A stretch of 20,989 nucleotides of DNA from Synechococcales cyanobacterium 340R_concoct_173_sub (GTDB lineage: Bacteria; Cyanobacteriota; Cyanobacteriia; Leptolyngbyales; Leptolyngbyaceae): contig JANXNM010000772.1 in NCBI GenBank assembly GCA_025354065.1, positions 1 to 20,989 of the forward strand. The letters are read 5' to 3'. Below, one piece after another: positions 7,179-16,584 of the stretch (positions are counted from its first letter, which is position 1; each line of letters begins with the position of its first letter). Both the position numbers and the translations under genes were made by a program. Under the pieces are notes generated by a model. It made no database searches. It saw only the letters and a list, made by a program, of their open reading frames with translations, and had not been told where the DNA came from.

Positions 7179-8009
7179 ATGGTTATTTCAACAGCTAATT
7201 TATCTCCTCGATCACACATTATTACCAAACCACTGTGGCAAGCTTGGTGGACAATGTTGATATTTGGATTCATGTATTTGCCGATCGGAGTATTAGCCTT
7301 TTATAGTTTCAATGAATCCGCTATGAGCGCTCAATGGACTGGGTTTTCGTTTAAATGGTATTCCCGATTTTTTCAGGATGAACGCATTTTGCAATCCCTG
7401 TCAGACAGTTTGAAAGTGGCGCTTGGTTCAGTTACGATCGCAGCATTTTTCGGAACATTGATGGCTGTGGGATTGGCTAGATATCGTTTTTGGGGACGAG
7501 ATGTCTATCAGAATACGGTGTATCTGCCTCTGATTATTCCAGATATTTCCATTGCTGTAGCGACCTTAGTTTTTTTGGCGGCGATGACGCTGCCCTTGAG
7601 TTTGGCGACTATTATCGCAAGCCATGTGGTGTTTTGCTTGGCCTATGTTTCTCTGGCGGTTTCGACCCGAATTAATAGCCTAGATCCACACCTTGAAGAA
7701 GCGGCTCAAGATCTGGGTGCAACGCCGTTTGAATCCTTTCGCTTAGTATTATTACCGCAGTTGTATCCAGCAATTATTTCGGGCTGTTTGTTGGCATTTG
7801 TATGCAGTATGGATGACTTTTTGATTGCGAGTTTTACGGCAGGTGGTGGCATCAATACCTTGCCCATGGAAATTTACAGCCGCATTCGCACGAATCTCAC
7901 GCCCGATCTCAATGCGCTGAGTGTGGTGTTGATTGTGGCTTCGGGGCTGGTGGTGCTTCTGGCCGAGTTCATTCGTCGTCAGTCCCAAGCGAAACGATCG
8001 CGAGTTTAG
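7179..8009 (+). CDS. potC: Spermidine/putrescine ABC transporter permease PotC
   Basis: A 276-residue membrane permease, the second transmembrane subunit of the importer. It opens with a hydrophobic segment around residues 22-42 (WTMLIFGFMYLPIGVLAFYSF begins here, without the final residue counted as membrane). It carries the EAA motif EAAQDLGATPFESF followed by LPQLYPAIISG, the ATPase-coupling loop. The segment FNESAMSAQWTGFSFKWY is typical of PotC/PotI proteins. It ends the pot operon. The next gene downstream is on the opposite strand, and the 54-base gap holds only a weak five-base inverted repeat, so no convincing terminator is visible. Confidence 0.88.
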   Translation: MVISTANLSPRSHIITKPLWQAWWTMLIFGFMYLPIGVLAFYSFNESAMSAQWTGFSFKWYSRFFQDERILQSLSDSLKVALGSVTIAAFFGTLMAVGLARYRFWGRDVYQNTVYLPLIIPDISIAVATLVFLAAMTLPLSLATIIASHVVFCLAYVSLAVSTRINSLDPHLEEAAQDLGATPFESFRLVLLPQLYPAIISGCLLAFVCSMDDFLIASFTAGGGINTLPMEIYSRIRTNLTPDLNALSVVLIVASGLVVLLAEFIRRQSQAKRSRV

Positions 8010-8063
8010 TCCAGTCTAATGTGTAGACGATTTCATATCTATACTTAAATTATGCCTCTTAGG

Positions 8064-8735
8064 TTATGCCTTTTGTTCTGGCTCATCAAAAATAGCAGCG
8101 TGGTCAAAGACAAACGATCGCGGATGGCGAATAATTTCAAAACCGAGTTTCAAAACGGCTTCAGCCGGAAAAGTGGCAATAGCGATCGCTTTAAGTTGCT
8201 GGGGACGGAGTGAGGGACGCTGAATGAAATAGGTCCGTTTAGCGAAGAAAATATCAGAATCTCGGGGAATGATTTTTTCATTCAGCCGATGGGCAACTTG
8301 AATCGGTTTGATGTAGCGATAATAAAATTGCTCTGGATGATGTTGTAGATAGTAAAGCCGCTCATGTTCGTGCCAGCTCATGCCAAATAATAAGGTGATA
8401 ACCTCAAACCCTAAAACGTAGCAAAGGATGGGGTTGCGATCGTCTTGGCGAACAAAAAGCTGAAGTGCAGATTTGAGAAAATGGGACGCTTCAGATCTAG
8501 GATCTTGCAAAGCGTGCAGGTAAAACTGACTTACATAATCTTGAATCAGATGAGTCGTTAGGGAAGAGTTTGGGCGGTGTAGACGCTTGAGCTGGTGTTC
8601 GACGCTGGCTTTAAGGTTACAGGCATTCAGAATACGATTAATTGTTTTATCAGCAGTGTAGCCCCGAAGCAAATGGCTTTGGTGAGGCAATTCAACGGAG
8701 GAAAGATCGTCGATGGTACGGAAAGAGAGAGCCAT
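8064..8735 (-). CDS. Hypothetical protein
   Basis: A 223-residue protein I do not recognise. The start is placed at the ATG at 8735 (MALSFRTIDDLSSVELPHQ). An in-frame GTG at 8756 would add seven residues; neither has a good ribosome-binding site. The protein has no signal peptide or strong membrane segment. It contains a His/Tyr-rich stretch, MSWHEHERLYYLQHHPEQF, near residues 118-136, and several short helical-looking regions. It converges with potC and diverges from the small gene at 8873. Codon use, with GCGATCGC inside, matches the surrounding genes, so transfer is not suggested. No function is proposed. Confidence 0.7.
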   Translation of the reverse strand: MALSFRTIDDLSSVELPHQSHLLRGYTADKTINRILNACNLKASVEHQLKRLHRPNSSLTTHLIQDYVSQFYLHALQDPRSEASHFLKSALQLFVRQDDRNPILCYVLGFEVITLLFGMSWHEHERLYYLQHHPEQFYYRYIKPIQVAHRLNEKIIPRDSDIFFAKRTYFIQRPSLRPQQLKAIAIATFPAEAVLKLGFEIIRHPRSFVFDHAAIFDEPEQKA

Positions 8736-8804
8736 AGTGAAGTGGGGGAGTTGCACAGGAGTGATGTAATTCTTTTCAGACTTTTATGCAGTCTTCAGGA
8801 TGGT

Positions 8805-8832
8805 TTGAGGTGCAGTTCGATGAGATTATGAT
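8805..8832 (+). promoter_or_regulatory. Candidate promoter of the small gene at 8873
   Basis: TTGAGG at 8805-8810 is followed after 16 bases by TATGAT at 8827-8832, giving a predicted leader of roughly 35 bases before the start at 8873. The match is fair for a housekeeping-type promoter. Confidence 0.45.
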
Positions 8833-8872
8833 AATAAATCTGTTTAGATCTGTCATTAGTGGAGAAGTTGCA

Positions 8873-9100
8873 ATGGTTCAGGCAATGGTTCAGCGGGATG
8901 TCAATTGCGAGGTTGAATGTATAAATGGGTGCATCTTAGGTGCAGAATGCCCAAATCTGGAGTTTAAAGCTCAGGCATCGAAATTTATTGAGGAGACCTC
9001 TCTAGAGAAAATGCTAGAAATAGCTGCGGCTGCGATCGATCGTCGTCGTCAAGAGCGTGCATCTGAGCCACCCAAGTGGATCATTCCTGATGACATCTAA
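8873..9100 (+). CDS. Small conserved-type hypothetical protein
   Basis: A 75-residue protein starting MVQAMVQRDVNCEVE. The start at 8873 is preferred over an in-frame upstream ATG because GGAGA lies about eight bases upstream. The N-terminal half has four cysteines (NCEVECINGCILGAEC), and the C-terminal half is an amphipathic helix, SLEKMLEIAAAAIDRRRQER, ending PPKWIIPDDI. The cysteine spacing C-x3-C-x3-C-x5-C could bind a metal, but that is only a possibility. It diverges from the hypothetical gene at 8735 and converges with the histidine kinase at 9128. Its small size and compact promoter suggest a regulatory or accessory protein; I do not recognise the family with confidence. Confidence 0.65.
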   Translation: MVQAMVQRDVNCEVECINGCILGAECPNLEFKAQASKFIEETSLEKMLEIAAAAIDRRRQERASEPPKWIIPDDI

Positions 9101-9127
9101 GGCAAATAGAGCAGAGGTAGATGAGGC

Positions 9128-10207
9128 TTAGGATAACGCATCTGCTTGAGAGATGGGAATGACAATGGTAAATGTTGTGCCATGATCAATAGTTGAATGG
9201 CACGATAATTTCCCATTGTGATTTTCTGCAATGATTTGGTAACTAATAGAAAGCCCGAGTCCTGTTCCTTTGCCAACGGGTTTTGTGGTGAAAAATGGAT
9301 CAAATAGCTTGGATTGAACGGCTTTAGGAATTCCACCGCCACTATCTGAAATAGTAATCTGAATATTCTTACCTTGAGATTTAGTTTCGATCGAGATCCT
9401 GCTAGGCCGATCGGGAATCAAATCATATTGTTCAACAAGGGCATCGATCGCATTGCTCAAAATATTCATAAATACTTGATTGAGCTTACCGGGATAACAT
9501 TCAACAGATGGCAATATTCCATAGTTTTTAATCACTTCAATTTTGGGACGAGTGGGATCGCCCTTAAGCTGACTCTGCAAAATCATTAATGTACTATCTA
9601 GACCTTCATGCAGGTCAACAGCCTTATATTCACACTCATCAAGCCGCGAAAAATTACGCAACGATTTAACGATTTCTAAAATCCGCTCAGCCCCAATCCA
9701 CATAGATTGAAGTACTTTTGGAATGTCTCGTAATAGGAAGTCGAGTTCAATACTTTCAATTTTGTCTTGAATAATCAATAGTGGTGGATTGTATTGATTC
9801 TCATATAGATGAACGAGTTCTATAATTTTATTAATATATCGTTCTAGATACTCAATATTCCCATAGATAAACCCAACCGGATTATTGATTTCATGGGCGA
9901 CTCCAGCCACCAATACCCCTAAAGCCGACATTTTTTCAGCTTCAATTAATTGGCTTTGCATGGTCTGAATATCATGCAAAGCGAGTTCAAGAGCAGCTCT
10001 CCGTTGTTCCAAAACAGATTTAGAACCTTCAAGGTCTCGAATTATCTGTTGTAAAAGATAGCCATCACGGACATATTTGTTTTCAGTTTGTACCCGATCA
10101 GTATGCGATCGTTCAAGTTGTTTACGTAAAATTCGGTTCTCTTTTTCGAGATCTTGAATCCGTTGCGGCAAAGATATATTGGTTATGTCCATATCTAATA
10201 TATTCAT
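9128..10207 (-). CDS. Soluble sensor histidine kinase
   Basis: A 359-residue histidine kinase with no membrane segment. Residues about 14-92 form a predicted coiled coil rich in Glu, Arg, Gln and Leu. Next comes the H-box GVAHEINNPVGFIYGNI with His105, then an N-box NQVFMNILSNAIDAL near residue 250, G1 box SDSGGGIP, F-box FDPFFTTKP and G2 box GKGTGLGLS. The HEINNP form of the H-box belongs to the kinase group often found with non-membrane input modules. It follows the FIST gene by 17 bases on the same strand, so the two are very likely co-transcribed, with FIST as the input partner acting in trans. No response regulator is encoded next to it, so the phosphate acceptor is unknown. Confidence 0.9.
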   Translation of the reverse strand: MNILDMDITNISLPQRIQDLEKENRILRKQLERSHTDRVQTENKYVRDGYLLQQIIRDLEGSKSVLEQRRAALELALHDIQTMQSQLIEAEKMSALGVLVAGVAHEINNPVGFIYGNIEYLERYINKIIELVHLYENQYNPPLLIIQDKIESIELDFLLRDIPKVLQSMWIGAERILEIVKSLRNFSRLDECEYKAVDLHEGLDSTLMILQSQLKGDPTRPKIEVIKNYGILPSVECYPGKLNQVFMNILSNAIDALVEQYDLIPDRPSRISIETKSQGKNIQITISDSGGGIPKAVQSKLFDPFFTTKPVGKGTGLGLSISYQIIAENHNGKLSCHSTIDHGTTFTIVIPISQADALS

Positions 10208-10224
10208 AGCTAATGTATTTAAAC

Positions 10225-11379
10225 CTAACGGGTTCCAATCAGAAGGGTAATAAATGTTTCTTGATGCAATCTAACTTTTCCACCAATTTCCATGGGGCCG
10301 ATTTCCCCATAGGTATAGAATCCAACAAAGGGCAACTCCTGCTTTGAAAGTTTGTTAACCCATTGACATTCTTCCTGAGTTCGCGTTCCCAGGAGTTGGC
10401 GACGAATAAAGCAAGAGAACAGAAAAGCTGCATCAGGTTGCGCGCCGGGATAACGATCGAAGGCGATTTTGAAGGAATCCTGAGTGGCTGTCAATACATC
10501 CTCTCTTGTTGCAAAGGCCACCTGAACTTGGGTATCGATCGGAAGATTTGTAAGGAAATTGATTTCGCCTGTTTCACGATTGGAGCCAACAGGCAATCGT
10601 AAATAGAATTCGCTGCCCTCTTCAAAAATGGCCAACGGGTATTCAGGCGATGGGTCTAACCCTTGTAAATAGGAGTCATAGAGATCTGTCGCAGATTTAT
10701 CATCTATTTTCACCACACTATTTGACGAGACTTCGGTGAGGGTAGCTACTTTGCCGATCGGTTGCCAGCCGTGGACAATCCCACAGGAAAATTGTAGGTC
10801 GCCGTATAGAAAAAGGAGTGTGACTGCATCGGTTAGTACTTCTCGGCCAAAAAACTGATAGCTCGTTTGGAACCTTTGCTGGTCAGCAGTTGCGCCTCCA
10901 AAAATGGGAAATCGATCGCCTAATACTTCTTTTAATCCCTCGACGACAGCATTAGAGTCGTAGCCAATTCCTTCAACGATTGTGAGACAAAGTTTTGGCG
11001 TTTCGGTGTTTTGACCTTTTCCATGCTTTACCGCTTCGGCAGCTCCGGCCATCGGGTCGCGAGAAAGATTACGCCCAAGTCCCGCCTGTATCTGAATATC
11101 GTCTGAACAAAACAGCGTCAGAACTAGAGAATCTTGACTAAATTGAAGCTTCGATGACATTTCGCCATCAGTAGTACCTCCAATTAGGGCAATGTTTGGA
11201 AATTTAGTATGAATGCGATCGAGAATCAGTTGATGATCGAAGTCAATGGCTGCAAGTAACAATGCGGCAATGGGAGCGGGAGTATTAGCATCAAACTGCC
11301 CTAGACATTGCTCAATAATCTCTGAGATAGCGAATTCAGAATCTGGATCATTACTATGACCGATCGTAACTTTCAACAT
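10225..11379 (-). CDS. FIST domain sensor protein
   Basis: A 384-residue protein composed of a FIST N region (about residues 20-210) and a FIST C region (about 220-365). Recognisable pieces include IALIGGTTDGEMSS, FPIFGGATADQQRF, the FSCGIVHGWQPIG turn, FLFSCFIRRQLLG and the C-terminal PFVGFYTYGEIGP. FIST modules are described as signal-input domains, proposed to bind small ligands such as amino acids. Here the domain stands alone and is followed by a soluble histidine kinase, a two-gene sensor arrangement. The start at 11379 (MLKVTIGHSNDP) has no strong ribosome-binding site. Its ligand cannot be told from sequence. Confidence 0.88.
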   Translation of the reverse strand: MLKVTIGHSNDPDSEFAISEIIEQCLGQFDANTPAPIAALLLAAIDFDHQLILDRIHTKFPNIALIGGTTDGEMSSKLQFSQDSLVLTLFCSDDIQIQAGLGRNLSRDPMAGAAEAVKHGKGQNTETPKLCLTIVEGIGYDSNAVVEGLKEVLGDRFPIFGGATADQQRFQTSYQFFGREVLTDAVTLLFLYGDLQFSCGIVHGWQPIGKVATLTEVSSNSVVKIDDKSATDLYDSYLQGLDPSPEYPLAIFEEGSEFYLRLPVGSNRETGEINFLTNLPIDTQVQVAFATREDVLTATQDSFKIAFDRYPGAQPDAAFLFSCFIRRQLLGTRTQEECQWVNKLSKQELPFVGFYTYGEIGPMEIGGKVRLHQETFITLLIGTR

Positions 11380-11463
11380 ATATTTTCAGGTTGAACACAA
11401 TAAAATCGAAACAGGCCTATATCTAGTTTCAAGTGTACCCAAAAGCATACTAAACCACAAAGA

Positions 11464-11486
11464 AGACCTGAAGGTTATCCAGGCCT
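11464..11486 (-). terminator. Candidate intrinsic terminator of hemE
   Basis: On the hemE strand the sequence AGGCCTG, a nine-base loop, then CAGGTCT forms a seven-base stem containing one G-U pair, followed by a weak T-rich run (TCTTTG). It begins about 26 bases after the hemE stop and separates hemE from the FIST gene. The T-tract is poor, so termination may be partial. Confidence 0.45.
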
Positions 11487-11512
11487 CTAAGTCAAGTTAA
11501 TCAGAAATTAAG

Positions 11513-12568
11513 CTACGCAGTTGCTAAAATCTGATCAAGATTCTTCGCCGTCTCAAAGAAGTAGGCTGCATTTTCTTCTGGTGTACCGGGCAAAATTCCA
11601 TGCCCCAAATTGAGAATATGGCCTTTGTTTCCCGCCTTCTTCACGGTGTCCAAAATTCGGGCACGGATGAATTCCTTGGAACCAAATAATGCACCAGGAT
11701 CCACATTTCCCTGCACAATCATATCGGGTCCGAGCCGACGACGCGCATCCGCCATGTCAACCGTCCAATCGACACTGACAATATCCACACCTGTTTGGCC
11801 CATACGTTCAAGTACGCCTGCGCTTCCACTAATGTACATAACTAATGGCGTATCAGGATGGGTTTCTTTGACTTGACGGACGACGCGCTGTTGATAGGGA
11901 AGGGCGAAGGTGTCGTAATCAATAGGACTTAAGTTGCCCGCCCAGGAGTCAAAAAGTTGAACCATTTGAGCGCCAGAATCAATCTGGAACTTAACGTAGG
12001 TGGCGATCGAGTCGGCGATTTTGCCCAGAAGAGTATGCAACAGTTCTGGCTCAGAGAAGGCCATGCGTTTGATGTTGGAATAGTCTTTGGACGATTTTCC
12101 TTCGATCGCATAGGCCGCTAAGGTCCAAGGCGACCCAACAAATCCGAGGACTGCCGATTTATTACCCACTTCTTGCCGCAGAGTTTGTAACACTGTTTTG
12201 ACGAAAGGCAGCGATTCTTCGGGGTTGAGGGGACGCACTGCATTGATTTGTTCGGCAGTCCGAATGGGGGGATCAATGATGGGTCCTTTGCTTTCAATGA
12301 TGTCGAAGTCAATACCCATGCCGGGAAGCGGGGTCAAAATGTCAGAGAACATAATCACGCCATCGGGCTGAAAGGCGCGCCAAGGCTGAAGGGAGATTTC
12401 AATAGACAAATCGGGATTTTCCGATCGGTCTCTAAAGGATGGATATTTCTCACGCAAGTCGCGGTAGACCTTCATGTAGCGTCCAGCCTGCCGCATCATC
12501 CAGACGGGCGGGCGATCGAGAATTTCACCTTTCGTGGCTCGAAGGAGATAAGGAATTTCGCCAGTCAT
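11513..12568 (-). CDS. hemE: Uroporphyrinogen decarboxylase HemE
   Basis: A 351-residue enzyme of standard length that removes the four acetate carboxyl groups of uroporphyrinogen III to give coproporphyrinogen III, on the shared route to heme and chlorophyll. The signature [14 protein letters not shown] (residues 19-32, with Arg26 and Arg30 contacting substrate) and the catalytic-site Asp76 in [10 protein letters not shown] are present. The second family signature [17 protein letters not shown] spans 142-158. The start [15 protein letters not shown] fits cyanobacterial HemE N-termini. Its ATG begins at 12568 and overlaps the ATG of the divergent kinase, with both in one CATG. Its promoter and leader must therefore lie within the kinase coding region or be absent. 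A TATAGA on this strand (12579-12584) could give a nearly leaderless transcript. Confidence 0.95.
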   Translation of the reverse strand: MTGEIPYLLRATKGEILDRPPVWMMRQAGRYMKVYRDLREKYPSFRDRSENPDLSIEISLQPWRAFQPDGVIMFSDILTPLPGMGIDFDIIESKGPIIDPPIRTAEQINAVRPLNPEESLPFVKTVLQTLRQEVGNKSAVLGFVGSPWTLAAYAIEGKSSKDYSNIKRMAFSEPELLHTLLGKIADSIATYVKFQIDSGAQMVQLFDSWAGNLSPIDYDTFALPYQQRVVRQVKETHPDTPLVMYISGSAGVLERMGQTGVDIVSVDWTVDMADARRRLGPDMIVQGNVDPGALFGSKEFIRARILDTVKKAGNKGHILNLGHGILPGTPEENAAYFFETAKNLDQILATA

Positions 12569-13961
12569 GTCGTCCGCCTCTATAAAAACTGATATTCAAC
12601 ACTACATACAGAAGCTAGACTATCACTCCAATGAACACGATCGGGATTGGCTGGCGGTTTGTAACGTTTTTGTAATTTTTTGGCTTGCTGTTGAAGTTCT
12701 TATTGGAGTTCTTGCGATATGGCCGTCAGAATTTTTTGGATTGACCGATTATTTGAAGTGGGCCAATGGGGACGAAGATGAAGTGGGAGCACGTAAAATA
12801 GAGGTAGGCGGTTTAGCTTTGTCGGCGGATAACATGTATCACATTGGACTTCGGGGCCGACTATTTTTATCTCACATCGTTGTGATGATGATGGGACTGG
12901 CCACTTTGCTCGTGTTCGGGAGACTATATACCTCTCGGCTATTCATGGAGCATCTTCAAACCCTAGAATTTAAAGGATTACTGCTCTATGCCATTCGGGG
13001 AAAATTAGTGAATGGGTTTGAATCAGCTTGGAGTCGCGGGGCATTTTGGTCTGTCATTTTCGGTGGAAGTGCGGCGGCGGCACTGAGTTATTTACTGTCC
13101 AAACGAATTATGCAGCCTTTGCTTCAAATGCAACGGATTACCGCTAAATTTGCTGCTGGAGAAATGACGGCCCGGATGCCTATGAGTGATATTCCAGAAC
13201 TAAATCGTTTTGCTGAAAGTTTTAATCGTATGGCTTTAGCGCTTGAGGATGTCGAGCAACGCCGCCGAGAATTGGTCAGCGATCTAACCCACGAATTACG
13301 GACTCCCTTAACCATTGTGGAAGGCTATCTCGAAGGCTTAGCCGATGGCACCATTGATGCAAGTCCTGACATTTACCAACGATTGAGCGGCGAAACTCAA
13401 CGATTGAAACGACTGGTCAATGACTTACAAGAATTGTCTAAAGCTGAAGCAGGTTATTTACCGATTAACGCAAAGAACTTTGAATTGCGATCGCTTTTAA
13501 AAAAATTATACGATCGGTTTAGTGATCAATTGATTGAAAGTGAAAAACAATTAATTTTATCTATTTCTAATGATATTCCCCGTGCTTACAGCGATCCTGA
13601 GCGGGTTGAACAGATTTTGGTGAATTTACTTGGGAATGCGTTGTGTTATACCTCGGAAGGATCGGTGACAATGCGGGCTGAGGTGAAACAAGGAATGCTG
13701 TGGGTGTCCGTTATCGATACAGGAATTGGGATTGCAGACGAAGATTTACCCCATATTTTTGAACGATTTTGGCGATCGGATCGATCGCGGAATCGAAAAT
13801 CTGGCGGGACAGGTATTGGTCTTGCGATTACGAAACATCTAGTTGAATTACAGCAAGGCATAATTACAGTTGAAAGCATATTGGAGCAAGGCAGTACCTT
13901 TAGTTTTTCAATTCCGATTGCCCAGAAAACGATTATTCCAGAGAAGCGGGAAAGTAACTGA
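12567..13961 (+). CDS. Membrane sensor histidine kinase (HAMP-HisKA-HATPase)
   Basis: A 464-residue sensor kinase. Hydrophobic segments are at about 29-52, 98-122 and 158-180, followed by a HAMP-like linker (about 180-232), the H-box [17 protein letters not shown] with His242, an N-box [10 protein letters not shown]1 box DTGIGI, F-box [11 protein letters not shown] and G2 box GGTGIGLAI. Three apparent membrane segments would place the N-terminus outside if the kinase core is cytoplasmic. The region between the first two, with DEDEVGARK, may be the sensing loop. The start is fixed by an in-frame TAA at 12549, and no ATG follows until residue 90, so ATG 12567 is the only sensible choice. An AGGAA lies 12 bases upstream, inside hemE. 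No adjacent response regulator is present. Confidence 0.9.
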   Translation: MSSASIKTDIQHYIQKLDYHSNEHDRDWLAVCNVFVIFWLAVEVLIGVLAIWPSEFFGLTDYLKWANGDEDEVGARKIEVGGLALSADNMYHIGLRGRLFLSHIVVMMMGLATLLVFGRLYTSRLFMEHLQTLEFKGLLLYAIRGKLVNGFESAWSRGAFWSVIFGGSAAAALSYLLSKRIMQPLLQMQRITAKFAAGEMTARMPMSDIPELNRFAESFNRMALALEDVEQRRRELVSDLTHELRTPLTIVEGYLEGLADGTIDASPDIYQRLSGETQRLKRLVNDLQELSKAEAGYLPINAKNFELRSLLKKLYDRFSDQLIESEKQLILSISNDIPRAYSDPERVEQILVNLLGNALCYTSEGSVTMRAEVKQGMLWVSVIDTGIGIADEDLPHIFERFWRSDRSRNRKSGGTGIGLAITKHLVELQQGIITVESILEQGSTFSFSIPIAQKTIIPEKRESN

Positions 13962-14010
13962 TAATAAGGTTAGGCGAAATAGTAGAATGCTTGAAAATTG
14001 AGGTAATAGA

Positions 14011-16542
14011 ATGCGTGCTGTGTTAATGGCGGGCGGATCAGGAACTCGGTTACGGCCTCTAACGTGTGACTTACCAAAGCCGATGGTGCCGATTCTGAAT
14101 CGACCGATAGCAGAACACATCATCAATCTTCTCAAACGTCACGGCATTCGAGAAATCATTGCAACCTTGCATTACTTACCTGATATTCTGCGGGACTATT
14201 TCCGCGAAGGAAGCGACTTCGGGGTCCAGATGACCTACGCCGTTGAAGAAGAAGCGCCTCTTGGTACAGCAGGATGTGTAAAAAATGTAGAGCAATTATT
14301 GACCTCAACCTTTGTGGTTATCAGCGGTGATAGTTTGACTGATTTTGATCTGAGTGCAGCGATCGCATTTCATCGTCAAAAGAAATCTAAAGCCACATTA
14401 ATTTTAAAACGGGTTGATAATCCGATCGAATTTGGGGTAGTGATTACGGATGACCAAGGTCGAATTCAACGTTTTCTCGAAAAACCTTCTAGCAGCGAAC
14501 TTTTCTCTGACACCGTTAATACTGGAATTTATATTCTAGAACCAGACGTATTAGACTTACTTGAACCCTCCCAAGAAGCGGATTTCTCTAAAGATTTGTT
14601 TCCACAATTGCTCGAAAACAATGTCCCAATTTATGGCTATATTGCCGATGGCTATTGGTGCGATGTTGGGAATTTAGATACTTACCGGGAAGCGCAATAT
14701 GCAGCTCTTGAAGGGCAAGTATATTTGGAAAAAGCCTATGCCGAACGATTGCCTGGAGTATGGATTGGGAAGGATGTAGTCATTGATCCAAGTGTAGTAT
14801 TAGAAACCCCAATTTTGATTGGCGACCATTGTCGAATTCAGGCCAGAACTCGGATTGAAGCAGGTACAGTTTTAGGCGACAATGTATCGATCGCGGAGAA
14901 TGCTGTATTAAAACGCCCGATTATTTGGAATGGGGTGATGATTCAAGAAGACGTTCAATTGCGCGCTTGTGTTGTCGCGAGGGGATCCCGAATCAATCGG
15001 TTTGTGCAAATTTTAGAAGGGGCGGTAATTGGGCCATTGTGTACGATCGGCGAAGAAGCTTATATTCGTCCAAATGTACGGGTATGGCCTAGCAAAACCG
15101 TGGAACCGGGGGCAACCCTGAACACCAATCTAATTTGGGGCAATGCGGCTCAACGTAATCTATTTGGACAGCGCGGAGTCACGGGTGTGGCCAATGTGGA
15201 TATTATTCCAGAATTTGCTGTAAAACTAGGTGCGGCCTATGGTTCAACATTAAGCCTCGGATCTCAAGTCATGGTCTCACGGGATCAACGAGCCGCATCT
15301 TGGATGATTTCTCGATCGTTGATTTCGGGGTTAATGTCCGTTGGAGTCAATGTTCAAAACCTAGAAGCAACGGCAATTCCAGTGGCCCGATCGGTGGTTC
15401 CTATATTGGGTGTAGTCGGTGGAATGCATGTGCGAGTTGACCCAGAACGATCGAATTACATTCTGATTGAGTTTTATGATGAACGCGGAATCAATCTATC
15501 AAAAGCGTCCGAGAAAAAGATTGAAAGCGCATTTTTCAAAGAAGATTTCCGCCGTGCAACTATTTCAGACATTGGTAACATCACACCAGTCGGGCATGCA
15601 CTTGAACTATATAGTCGAGGATTTGAAAAAAATCTCAATCTCGTCGCATTGCAAAGCAGTGGAAGTAAAGTTGTAATTGATTACGCCTATGCCGTGTCGG
15701 GGGCCGTGTTACCGCAGCTTTTGGCAAAGTTTGGGTGTGATGCAGTGGTATTGAATGCCAGCCTGACTCAAAATCCACCGTCCTATCGCGATCGTGAGGC
15801 ATTGTTGGGCCAGCTTGGGCAAGTCGTCGAGGCGCTGAAAGCCGCTTTTGGAGTGCAGGTGTCAGCCAACGGTGAACAATTGATTGTGGTGGATGAAACG
15901 GGGATTCCAATTCGGGGTGAAACCTTGACGGCGCTAATGGTGGATTTGATGTTGACCGCCAATCCTCGGGCGAGTGTTGCAGTCCCTGTTCATGCCTCTA
16001 GCGCCGTCGAAGAGATTGCCCGTCGTCATGATGCAACTGTGATTCGGACCCGCGCTAATCCGACAGCATTGATGGAAGCCTGCGATCGGGATTCAAGTAT
16101 TGTGATGGCGGGCAGTGGTGGGATGGGGTTCATTTTTCCGCAATTACATCCGGGATTTGATGCCATGTTTTGTATTGCTAAATTGATTGAATTAACAACA
16201 TTGCAGGAACGTACCTTAGGCCAGATCAGAGCAGATTGTCCGCGTATCACCCATAAAACCTTTACTGTGCGCTGTCCTTGGTTTTTAAAAGGAACATTAA
16301 TGCGTAATTTGGTCGAAACCCATCAAAAAGATGAGATTGAATTAACCGATGGGGTAAAGATTTTTAATCGACAACATGACAGTTGGATTTTGATTTTGCC
16401 CGATGCAAGTGAACCTAAAATTCATCTTTGTGGCAACAGTCGCGATCGGCTTTGGGTCGATGAAACATTACGAGAATACCGATCGAGAGTTCAGGAGTTT
16501 GTCACGCAACAACAGGGCATTGATGAAATGCGTGAATGGTAG
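14011..16542 (+). CDS. Mannose-1-phosphate guanylyltransferase with degenerate phosphomannomutase-like domain
   Basis: An 843-residue fusion. The N-terminal nucleotidyltransferase (about 2-232) has the signature [11 protein letters not shown] (8-18), [10 protein letters not shown] and the metal-site loop GDSLTD (106-111). A left-handed beta-helix of hexapeptide repeats follows (about 250-370). The C-terminal 450 residues resemble the alpha-D-phosphohexomutase fold but lack its four catalytic loops: around 420-430 VSRDQRAA is kept, but 476-490 reads [15 protein letters not shown] where TASHNP is expected, about 617 reads [14 protein letters not shown] where DGDGDR is expected, GSGGMGF replaces GExSGH, and LPDASEPKI replaces RxSGTEP. 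It probably supplies GDP-mannose or another activated sugar for surface polysaccharide or glycosylation. The start follows GAGGT seven bases upstream. Confidence 0.85.
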   Translation: MRAVLMAGGSGTRLRPLTCDLPKPMVPILNRPIAEHIINLLKRHGIREIIATLHYLPDILRDYFREGSDFGVQMTYAVEEEAPLGTAGCVKNVEQLLTSTFVVISGDSLTDFDLSAAIAFHRQKKSKATLILKRVDNPIEFGVVITDDQGRIQRFLEKPSSSELFSDTVNTGIYILEPDVLDLLEPSQEADFSKDLFPQLLENNVPIYGYIADGYWCDVGNLDTYREAQYAALEGQVYLEKAYAERLPGVWIGKDVVIDPSVVLETPILIGDHCRIQARTRIEAGTVLGDNVSIAENAVLKRPIIWNGVMIQEDVQLRACVVARGSRINRFVQILEGAVIGPLCTIGEEAYIRPNVRVWPSKTVEPGATLNTNLIWGNAAQRNLFGQRGVTGVANVDIIPEFAVKLGAAYGSTLSLGSQVMVSRDQRAASWMISRSLISGLMSVGVNVQNLEATAIPVARSVVPILGVVGGMHVRVDPERSNYILIEFYDERGINLSKASEKKIESAFFKEDFRRATISDIGNITPVGHALELYSRGFEKNLNLVALQSSGSKVVIDYAYAVSGAVLPQLLAKFGCDAVVLNASLTQNPPSYRDREALLGQLGQVVEALKAAFGVQVSANGEQLIVVDETGIPIRGETLTALMVDLMLTANPRASVAVPVHASSAVEEIARRHDATVIRTRANPTALMEACDRDSSIVMAGSGGMGFIFPQLHPGFDAMFCIAKLIELTTLQERTLGQIRADCPRITHKTFTVRCPWFLKGTLMRNLVETHQKDEIELTDGVKIFNRQHDSWILILPDASEPKIHLCGNSRDRLWVDETLREYRSRVQEFVTQQQGIDEMREW

Positions 16543-16584
16543 GAAGTATAATCAACTAGAGACAGATATGGGAGAAAATGTCGT

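Noticed and set aside
8010..8063. Possible terminator after potC
   Set aside because: The only inverted repeat (GTCTA/TAGAC) has a five-base stem and no T-tract, too weak to call.
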